Part shown: positions 1 through 64,000 of the stretch, piece by piece
Numbering within the stretch: position 1 is the stretch's first letter
Layout of the letters: each line of letters starts with the position of its first letter
NCBI RefSeq assembly: GCF_002078875.1
Contig: NC_034414.1
Span: 30,910,590 to 30,974,589 of the forward strand
DNA: 64,000 nt
Origin: Numida meleagris
Taxonomy: Eukaryota > Chordata > Aves > Galliformes > Numididae
Reading direction: 5' to 3'
The notes under the pieces: model-generated
Seen by the model: only the letters and a program-made list of their open reading frames with translations
Database searches by the model: none
What the model was told of the DNA's origin: nothing
Translations under genes and position numbers: made by a program

Positions 1-228
1 AGTTTAACATAAATATTTCAAAGTAAATAATTTTTAACAGTGGATTGAGACAGTGAAGTTTATACCTCAAGTCACAGAATTCTAGATGTTACTTATACAG
101 AGTGCTATATGGTAACAGATGATTAAAAAGGTTTCTTTCAACAGATACATTTCTAATTAACATAATACCACAACTAAATCTACTTCAGAAAGCAAGAAGA
201 AACTAAGCACCTCAGTGTGATTACTTAC

Positions 229-54665
<54,437 letters not shown>

Positions 54666-54951
54666 CTGTCACAACACAAGGTAGAAGAAAGGAAAAAAAG
54701 TAAATATTTGGAAGTTACATACACCCTATAGGGCTAAAGGACTGGAAGACAGAATCAACTGAAAATTAACACATTACATTTCTATAATCGCTACAATGTA
54801 CATATGTATAGATTGTATTTATGTGCATATATACAGTTGCATACATATACATTTGTATTCAAGAAAGCATCAAAGTAACATGGAGCTTAACCAAGACTTT
54901 GAGAATGTGTTCTTCTGTTCCCTTAACAATGCCAGCTACAGTGCCACAAAA

Positions 54952-54984
54952 ATAAATAAATTAATTAATTAATAAAAATAAAAA
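54952..54984. repeat. AATA/TTAA-type simple repeat
   Basis: Low-complexity AATAAATAAATTAATTAATTAATAAAAATA stretch in intron 1. Confidence 0.85.
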
Positions 54985-55833
54985 TTGAAGTAGGCTGTTA
55001 CTCAATTTTACTCTCTAAAATGTTAATTTTTACAGTAAAAATTGTTACTCTGCTCTTTCAAGCAACAGCAGCCTATGTATAATTCCATTTCTTTAGTTAG
55101 GACAGCATGTCCTCAGTGTTATTCCTCTGATGCACAATTTTAACTTTAAAAGTCTCATTTAATTTTGAAACTTTGTACAACTAAAGATCCAAGAGGCATT
55201 TTTGAAATGAATAAGAAATTTCTCTTTCATAAAAAAATGTTTCAGACATATTTCAAGAATAGGATGAGTGTGGAAAAAGTGAGGAAAAACAGCCTTATTG
55301 TTTAGTTATCGTAATTATACCAAACTTTTACAAACTAGTACAATAATGCAGTGCTCGAGACACTTACTTACAACGTGCCAAGCCCTTATTTACCTCTTAA
55401 CATATGATACTAAACTTGATATAAGCGTGTCAAATGAGATTATTTTTAGTGTTCAACTGTCATAGGTGTACACAGAAATAAAACATTCACCTTAATTTCC
55501 AATGCTTATGCACTAATCAAGAATAAGACCACTCATAGACTAGCACGTAGAACAACTTATTTCTATACAGATATTTAAGTGTTCACCAAAATACACAACC
55601 TTAAAAATTTTTAAGGAGGTGGCAGGTGACAAAACAAGAGCAATATGATACGTCAGTGTCCTATCCAGCTATGCTATACTGGTGTCAATTATTATTGTCA
55701 AAGCAGATACAGAACAGCCGCCTGTACTGAACTAAGAGATCACTTGAACAATTATGTTCTAAAAACAGCACTTCTTTTTCCAGTCTATTATGCAACTGAA
55801 ATATTAGGACAGGAGAACAGCTACTAACACTTG

Positions 55834-55873
55834 ATAATAATATATTAAATAATATTTAATAATATATTATTAT
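55834..55873. repeat. AT-only inverted repeat, 14-bp arms
   Basis: ATAATAATATATTA (55834-55847) pairs with TAATATATTATTAT (55860-55873) across a 12-nt loop; all A/T, so possibly only low-complexity chance. Confidence 0.8.
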
Positions 55874-57911
55874 TATAAAAATAAAAACTTGAAGTGACAA
55901 AATAATTTTCACTAAAGAAATTACGTGAAGTGCCCTTTAAAATAGAAATTCAAAAGTAGTTTTTTCACTTGTGTGGTTTCCTCATATGTGGGGAAGTTAT
56001 GTGGCTTTCTTTTAGGTGACACTACACCGCCTGCTTACCACAACTACTAACATGGACATCTATTACACTTAAGGCTAACCAACCAGCAGTTACTGACAAT
56101 ATCTCTTTATCTAGCTTTGCACACTAGTCAAGGACATTTTAACAGTACTGTATGGGAATTCATCAGTTGTATATATTAAAAATAGAAAAGCTGACATCTG
56201 TAGTCAATTAGGAGGTAAACAGAATTGATTAATGCCAAACAAATTCATTTTCTTTTTTCTCTGCTATTTCTCCACCAATTTCTGTAGTTCTCAGAAATTC
56301 TCAACTTTCAAACTTATAAGGAAAAAAAACATTTATGAGCACCATGAGTTGGAAAACATACTCAGTAATTAAAATACTTATTATTATTACTTCTCTTTGT
56401 AAATGAATTTTTCAAAGTTGGAATCAAAAGTATATAATATGCTTTTGGAGAAAAGCCAGAACAAATTGTAAGACAAAAGTAAACATATGTAAGTCACTTT
56501 TAATCAGCTGGTTCCTGTATAAACCTTAGAGAATACATATTTCACAGATCTGAAGAGAATAAAATACTAAAACATGATTTTGTAAATACCAAAGTTTAGA
56601 ATAAAATTGAGATTTGCCCTTTTCAATGGATTACACTAAATTACTTATGCATAGCTGTAACTGTACTTGGTCTCATCTACTATATTTAAGTATTCATCAT
56701 TCCACACACTGTGCATACGTAGCATATACTGAAACTCGGATTTTCCCAAAAAATAAAATTATACCTTCAGACAAGATACATAAAAACTTAATTAAAACAT
56801 TTTATTAAAATGTATCATTTTCTTTCAAACACATTCACATAAAAAGACCATAAATGCCATAAACCTGAAATACTGATAATATCTCAAGGATTGCATGCAA
56901 CATTCAGCATCAATGCTTTACATTATTCCTCTGAATTTCCAGTGTCCAGTTTCATTTGCAAATGCATTGTCTGATAAACATCATAGCGCTATATAGGATG
57001 AACAACTTTAAAGCAGATTTTCTAAAAATGGCATTAATAGAGGTTTAAGATAGTTTTGGACCAGAGTTTAAAGAGTTTTCATTCAAATGCATGTGGATTG
57101 GAATTTAAGGAACTGATGGAATATATATAATCTGTAAGAAAGACATTGATTTGCTGCTAAGATTTTCAGTATTACAGTGAACTTTCTGAAGTAAGGTCAT
57201 TCTAATTGAGGTCTGAAGTTATTAACAATATGAAGACATTAACAGAAATGGGTGCTGGAATTATTAAACAATCATGAAACTGCAGCATCTTCTTTTCTTG
57301 AGTCTTCATTCACACAAATTCTCATAGTTTAATATTTTTTTTTCCTGGTAAGCTCATTTTCTCCTTCCCCTTAGTTTTTACATACACGTGGTGCTAGAGT
57401 AATCTATCTTTGACCTTCTCTTAGAAAGAATTTCATATATTTCTTTAAATATATCCTTTTTAACATGACAAGTAGGAAGACTGCAAAGTCCAATGGGAAA
57501 ATGGGTATTTTCATCTTTTAAATGTAATCTCTCACCTTACAAAATAAGCAAAACAAAGAAAACTACCTTTTTCTGGTCCTTTTTAAAATAGAACTTGGGT
57601 TTTGAGTACACAGACTCATAGGCTGGGAAGCACCTCGATAAGCAGTGATGCAACACCACACTAGATGAGGACTAATTTAGGTCGCGTTTCTCTGATGATC
57701 TAATGTGCTCAGTTTAAGAAACAGGTCCACTTCAAAGCTCTGATCAGCTCGACGTATTGTTACAGATTCACACATCTCTCTACCACACATTACGCCTCTA
57801 TACCTAAGAACTGGGGCTGTTAAGGTAGAAAACACCTCCTAGAAGATTCATCCAGAATTATGTCATAATTAAACTTGGATGAATGTCCTCCTTAATTCAT
57901 TGTAGCTGGTA

Positions 57912-58045
57912 TAGAATCATAGAATTAGCAAGGTTGGAAAAGACCTACAAGATCATCCAGTCCAACCATCCATCTACCACCAGTATAACCCCACTAAACC
58001 ATGTCTCTCAACACAATGTCTAAATATTTCTTGAACACATGTTCA
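57912..58045 (-). mobile_element. CR1 retrotransposon 3' fragment
   Basis: TAGAATCATAGAATTAGCAA, GGTTGGAAAAGACCTACAAG, ATCATCCAGTCCAACCATCC and CCACTAAACCATGTCTCTCA: CR1 3' end in reverse orientation, breaking off just before the LTR at 58062. Confidence 0.9.
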
Positions 58046-58061
58046 AGAATGTATGTTGCCA

Positions 58062-58516
58062 TGTGTCGATTTACACTGATGTTTTAGCTGTTGCAGAGAA
58101 GCATGTACACTAACTAAGTCAAAGACGTTTCACCTCCTCACACCAGCAAGGAGTTGGGGAAGGGGAGGGGGGGAAGGAAGGTGACAGAATCAGGACAGCT
58201 GACCAAAACTGGCCAAAGGCATATTCCATAACATATGACATCATGCAAAACAATAAAACTGGGGTGAGTTGGCTGGAATGAGCAGCTGCTGCTTGGGGAC
58301 TGGCAGGACATCAGTCAGCACATAGTAAACAACTGCATTATTTGTCCTTTGTTTTGTATATTGTTGTTATTTTTCTTTCCTTTTCTATTCTGTTAAACAT
58401 TCTTTATATCAGCCTATGAATTTTACCTTTTCCCAATTCTCTCTCCCATCACTCTAGGGGCAGAGAGAAGAGTGATCAGCTATGTTCTGCTGAGCTGCCT
58501 GCCAGGTTAGACCACA
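58062..58516 (+). mobile_element. Probable solo LTR of an avian endogenous retrovirus
   Basis: About 455 bp bounded by TGTG and CACA. Internal blocks match the widespread avian LTR pattern: GGACAGCTGACCAAAACTGG, CCAAAGGCATATTCCATAAC, ATATGACATCATGC, a TATA-like AATAAAACTGGGG, the T-rich TTGTTATTTTTCTTTCC block with TCTGTTAAACATTCTTTATA, and CAGGTTAGACCACA at the end. No retroviral genes flank it, so a solo LTR is inferred. I see no clear target-site duplication. Antisense to RYR3. Confidence 0.7.
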
Positions 58517-59031
58517 AAGATGACTTTCCACAGACCTGCACTAACCAAGATTATCTAGAATTTGTGCCAAATTCAGAACAGAGCATGTTACTAAGATATA
58601 ATTCAGATAGCTTGAAATCCTGCAGGGTCTATTATGTGTTTCATCTAGCAAATGCCTCATATTTCTGTTCTGTATTATTCATCTATTTACACAAATGAAT
58701 GACTATAACAACAACAAAAAGCTTTGAGGATGTTTTCTCTTTTTTAGAAGTACATAACTGCATAATAGTTTGTACCAAAACAATTGAGGATGTAATCTAA
58801 ATTTGCACTACACAGGAATATCTGCAGAGGTTGAGGTAATAAACAGGAGAAACAAAGGTACTTCTAAATGACAGTCAATCACTCACTATCTTCTGCTTCA
58901 AAGATGGAAATCCTTACCAAAACAGAACTTGGACTCCTTTGAAAGTATGTTTAATATTAAATAATGTCTTTAATTGAGAATTTTTGTTTGTAGCCTTCAG
59001 CAGCAACGCATTAAAAAGCATGCAATCCACA

Positions 59032-59098
59032 TAATAATAATAATAATAAATAATAAAAATAAAATGAATAATAAAATTATATATATATATATATATTT
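59032..59098. repeat. Compound AAT / TA microsatellite
   Basis: A run of AAT units, a degenerate AATAAAA stretch and then about nine TA units. Confidence 0.9.
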
Positions 59099-60649
59099 AG
59101 TGAGCCTCAGCTGCCAGTGACTCATTACCAGATAGTATTTAATCTCAGGTTTCAGGCTGTCTTTCTCCTCAGATTTTATAATAATAGTAAACTTAAAGTT
59201 AGAGCCCTTTCATGAAGTAATTAGCCAAAACACATAAAATTGATTTTAATTAAACCAATGACTGGACTTGCTGCAAAGTCAGTCAGTGATCACGAAGAAT
59301 TGATGCACTGCAGGCATGACTTTGCTTCTGCTTAGTTCAATAGTTTTTCATTTCTGGATTGAGAATAAACTTATTTCAACAGCTGGTGAAATTGCTTCTT
59401 TATGTATGTTGCGTATATATGAACTTCTGTGTTTCATATTAAGATGCACAAAGCCATCAATATCTTAAACATGTGCACATTTACATATATGTATAAAACG
59501 TTCAAATTTTGCTAGAAAATCATCCCCTATATTTCATTTGTTACCTGCTAATTCAAAAACAGATTTACTGTTCTCTTCTATACTCAATACTGAAGATGAA
59601 CTGATAAAATTGACATGACACTGAAAACACCTGCAGAAACACAAACAGCTTTGTTGTTAAAGCTGTAGATTCCAGTAAGTAGCTATTTCCCAAATGAAGT
59701 ATGCATATTTTGCTCGTATTTTACTCACAGCTGCATATAAATGTTCAAATACTTGCACATGAACCACTAACATAAAGATGAACCTAGTGTGGAACTGGTC
59801 AAAAGTACACTCTCTAAAACCATGGAAGATTTTCCTTTGATAATATACCCCTTTCATAAAGAATTGTATATTACTATAAAACAGATTATATTTTTTAAAA
59901 GCAAACCACATCCCCCATAGCTCCTGTTTTCTATGGTGAAAGAAGCAATCCTACACCAAGTTGATGACCTCCACAGCCCTGATTACCATGACACTGTTAC
60001 ACTTGCTGATTAAAGATCACTGCTGCAAAAACTGTGCACAATAAAAATGCAGAGCCATCTTCCCACTTTGATAGAAAACACCCTACTCAGATATATATCT
60101 TACTGTATCACAAACCATAGGACAGATGCAAAAAAACCTTGTTGATTAATATTTGAGCACTAGCTACAGATCGCTTTCTCCACAGGACTGCATTCATTTC
60201 ATGTTTTCTGGAATGATCTTGGAGAACTTGTATAATTCACCAAAAATTGCCTTAAACCATTGCATTCTTCTCAACAAATAATGAATTACAGTCAGAGTTG
60301 ACAAGGCTCTGTTATCAGAGATGGGACTGGTAAAGTCATCGGTGCCCAATACTTCCTTTCACAAGTGCAGTGGTCTCACTACAATGTTGTCTCCAAGCAC
60401 TTGTATTTTCTGCAGAACTTAGCCCAAAATGCACAGATATAGGGTATGGCTATTATCACAATATGTTCTCAGTCATTTCTAAAATCGAATATGGGAAATA
60501 CATAGTCTTTGGCTCTTTTAAAAAATAATCTTAGTATTCTGAGAGACAAAAGAGTATTGCTATTTTCAAGATGGAACTTGAACAAGAGTGCTGCCCCTAG
60601 GATATGAAGCTGGGTTTTCTTCTCCAAAAGGAAAAATAACACACACAAG

Positions 60650-60680
60650 ACAAACAAACAAACAAACAACAACAACAAAA
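60650..60680. repeat. CAAA/CAA simple repeat
   Basis: ACAAACAAACAAACAAACAA followed by CAACAACAACAAAA in intron 1. Confidence 0.9.
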
Positions 60681-63600
60681 CCACAACCCCCCTGAACTTG
60701 ACCAAATTAGAAGAAACTGAAGTAGGGGGGAGGGAGGCATGGCAGAAATCACAGTAGAGGAATACAAACACTTGCTAGAGTGTAACATTTGGTAGAGGTT
60801 AGCAACTTAGTTTGGCTAAGATCTAGACTGCATTGTGCATGTTACTGGTGAGGACTTCAAGGTACTGAAGCTGGTGGCAACAATTTCTTATGCTACTTGT
60901 GATTTCTACACAATTACCCAGGATTCAAGGTGGTTGAACACCGTCATTTTCAGCACAGGAAATTTTCAGCCCCAAATATCATTAATGAACATGAAGTATC
61001 AATATCCCTTTCATCAGTCCTCTGCCTGTCCAGTCTCCCCCTGCTTCTATATAGAATTCAAGCTCACAACCTCCCTCAGCTCAGCTGCAGAAAAACTGAA
61101 TTCTTGTGTTTGTTCTGAGGGCAGTTCCCACTAGCTCCATTTTATATTAGTAAGTTCCTGAATCATAATAGTTGATGAAAATTATCTTCATGCCACACAC
61201 AGCCTGTCTTTTCCAGGCAGAAGTCTTAGACAGTTGTTCTTCATCTGATCATCCCTCTGACCTTTTATTGAATCTTTTCCCATTCTAATGTGTTCTTTAA
61301 CACATTAGAAAATGATGAGGATATCAAAGCACTAAAACTGACTCTGTGTAGGGAGTGGAGTTCGTATCACCAGATCTTTAAAAACAGGTTCAACATCTGT
61401 GGATGCACTGTTACATGGGTATGGTCTGCCCTTTCTTGGATAAGGGAATATATGCCCTATAAGGTCTCTTAAAGCTCGGTTTTTCTAAGATCCCATAGTC
61501 TTCATGTAATCTTTCTTGTCTACTGTGTGCTCGAACATTAATATTTGTTAGAGTCTACAACTTAGTTCTTCAAAAGACCATCATGTTGGGTTGACACTGA
61601 CTTACAGAAGCTTTTTGCTCAGCACTTTCAACATTCACTAGGTACAAGGGTGATTAAAAGACTTTTTACTACTGAACAGTTTTTGTACAACTCTAAGAAG
61701 TTGGAAAAAGAAAAGAAGCTGAGTCTAATTCCATTTTCATGTGTAGTATAATATACGCAAAGAGAGACCAAAACATTTGACGTTGAACGGAGCAAAGAAA
61801 AAACATGAAGAAATGTTTTTCCCTTAAAAGTCTGCAAGGTTAAATCTTTAATACTTCCATAATTTTCCCTCTAGTGGAAAACAATTAAGGGCTACAAGCT
61901 TTAATAAGAACAGTCAGATCTTGGCAGACAGGCAACATCTAAGCAATAGTTATGATTCTTAATCTCATATCCATTGATGTACATTTAAAATTACCTGTTC
62001 TTAAAAAGCTTTGTCTGAATGTTTGCATACTACCTAAGAAGAATGCCACAAACTGAGCACCTGGATTATTCTTAAACAGTTTAGAGAACTGGTAAGACTT
62101 AACCCTGTTTAACTTGTTAAACAGGTTCACCCTGAAGCATTATAAGACGCATTACACTGGAAAATTTTCTACATGCCACAGCCTAGTCTTATAAACTTTC
62201 ATGATTATTACTTTCTAATGGTCCTCATCAGAGTTTGAGTCATAGTTTCAAAATTAATGACATTATTGTTCCTTTTTTTCAGCTTTGCTGCTAGTATTAA
62301 CATTAGCCAAATATCCATTTAGATGTTATATTTACATTTCAGATGGCATGCTTTACATACTTTTCCATTGTTTTATTTTAAGAAATGGAAGAATGTGGCT
62401 TCCTCAAAAATGAAGCAGTGTACCTCACAGTAGAATTCTCACTTTCCACATTATCATTCATTTATTGTCCCACATGCATATCAGTAAAACAGATGTTTTC
62501 TGTTTCCAGAACTTTCAATTTTGTTCAAAAGTTACAGCAGCTACATTTTGCCAAACTGCTAGAAGGATACTTCTTCCACACTATTCACTTACAATATTGA
62601 AAAGCTATTTCCCAGTAAATTACCATTTACTTACTATGTAAACTAATATTAGAAATATTGTTTACTAAAATATATACAGGAGCACTCAAGCAAAGTTTAT
62701 GAAACAAAAAAGGTTCATGCAATGTTTTTCATTCTTGCAATGTTTATACAGCTACACTGCAATATAATTAAGATTTCTTTATAATCTTCAAAAAAGTGCA
62801 CGCTACACAAATATTTTGGTACCAAAATATAGACATCACGGTCAAGCTGTTGAATTATGAGGAGGTCATGTAAATATATCATGTTAGTCTTTCCTTTGCT
62901 TTTAACATCTATGTACAATCTGTCTGGCAAACACTACATGTTAAGTCATAAAGTGTTTGCCAGTCGCATAACAAAGGGGTACCTAGACATAACTGTCATG
63001 TTGTAAATCATCAAAAAACAGAAAGCAAATCATGAAAATCAGCCTCCAGGACAAACCTTAAATCAGTGGTAGTAGTGGGCAGGTGGATTCTCAGCATGCT
63101 TCCAGCACTTGTAACCAGTTGTTTTTAACATTATTGTTATTATTATTTTTTTTAAACTTAAAAGCCTTTCTTCCCTCAGCTAGTACACAAATTTCCCCCA
63201 GTAAATGCAGTCAGTTTGTAACATATGGATCTTTATGATGACAGCAGTTATTTGATGGAAATTCACGAAACACCATCTGACAGTTCTCAGGAGACTTTAA
63301 AAATAGAGCTGGGGTTTCCGTTGTCAGTCTACTCCCTCAGCAGTGGCTGGATCAAAGCCTAATCTCAACTTCAGAACATACTTCCATATCTTATATCAGG
63401 TCATCAGCAAAGCAGAATAAGCAAGTCATCAGACAGCAATAAAATTAAAATGTACACCTTTTCACTTATATTAATACCTCTGAATGAAATGCTTTAGAAA
63501 ACAGAATGCAAGAGCCATAGCCTAAGAAGAAAAAGGACTATTTCGATATTTTCTGGAATAATTTCATAATAATTCCCTGAAATCTTGCTAAGTATACCTG

Positions 63601-64000
63601 TTCTCTGCAAAATTTGCAAGCATCTGCAAAAGGTACCATTGATAGGCACGCTCTACAAGGCTGATACACATATATGAAGTAACTTACAAAGTTATTACAA
63701 AATATTTCACTATTAAACATTATGCTTCTTTTTCAGTAGTTCAAAAAAGGCTTGCCAATGAAGTATTTACAGTTTGTTGTCTTTATTTTTACTACTGCAT
63801 TTTCTTCAGTTCTTCAAAGAAAAGCATGGGATAGTGTCAATAAATCACACTCAGTAGCAATACTGTAAATGACATCCAAAATATTTATGTATTTTCTGTC
63901 ACGAATGATATGCACAAAGTATTAAGAATTACCTCTTTAATTTTATACTGCAAGGAAGGCAGCTTATTAACAGAGTTGGGGTGAAACAGTCATACAGATT

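Larger units (their letters stand above)
54666..64000 (-). other. RYR3 intron 1 (partial), no exon 1 found
   Basis: 9.3 kb from the exon 2 acceptor to the window end. It holds an AT-rich palindrome, a CR1 tip, an apparent solo LTR and microsatellites; other sequence is unassigned. I looked on the minus strand for an ATG exon ending in frame with DDEVVLQC and for a CpG-rich promoter and saw neither. Confidence 0.75.

Noticed and set aside
57597..57740. Possible repeat fragment with CAGACTCATAGGCTGGGAAG
   Set aside because: Superficially CR1-like start but the following sequence does not continue any family I can name.
61180..61480. Possible further CR1 or coding remnant
   Set aside because: Only scattered words (for example GCCCTATAAGGTCTCTT) recall CR1; not enough continuous similarity.

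Overview
This window is vertebrate nuclear DNA, AT-rich and mostly intronic, and almost certainly from a bird. CR1 non-LTR retrotransposon fragments are scattered through it, there is an LTR resembling those of avian endogenous retroviruses, and there are two copies of a mariner element of the Galluhop/Mariner1_GG type known from chicken. These point to a galliform. The only host gene I can support is the 5' part of the ryanodine receptor 3 gene (RYR3), on the minus strand.

Twenty-nine consecutive coding exons can be placed with GT-AG borders. They run from exon 2 (54546-54665, residue about 17) down to exon 30 (229-265, residue about 1327), and number themselves if the missing first coding exon is exon 1. 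Their lengths add up to 3,933 nt, exactly 1,311 codons. Phases agree at every junction and there is no internal stop, so the locus looks intact. The order is the N-terminal beta-trefoil and MIR domains (exons 2-12), the N-terminal alpha-solenoid (12-17), SPRY1 (17-20), the RyR repeat pair (20-25), SPRY2 (26-28) and the start of SPRY3 (28-30). RYR3 is preferred over RYR1 and RYR2 because of several diagnostic peptides, a missing Met in the HGHDECLT stretch, and the lack of the divergent region 2 insertion.

Layout from low to high coordinate: 1-22.8 kb holds exons 30-12, densely spaced. 22.8-31 kb is intron 11 (8.1 kb), the main repeat sink, with a mariner copy, a CR1 3' fragment and an old 1.7-kb CR1 reverse-transcriptase fragment. 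31-54.7 kb holds exons 11-2, with another mariner copy in intron 5. 54.7-64 kb is intron 1 (its far end is outside the window), with a CR1 fragment next to an apparent solo LTR. No exon 1, promoter, CpG-rich start region, tRNA, rRNA or second gene was seen.

I found no novel multi-gene system. The observations most worth checking are the splice-relevant sequence features (UG repeat after exon 18, a T17 tract at the exon 27 acceptor, several weak donors, CR1 insertions close to exon borders), residue changes at positions normally invariant in ryanodine receptors, the two differently deleted mariner copies, and an 80-bp tandem duplication of unknown origin.
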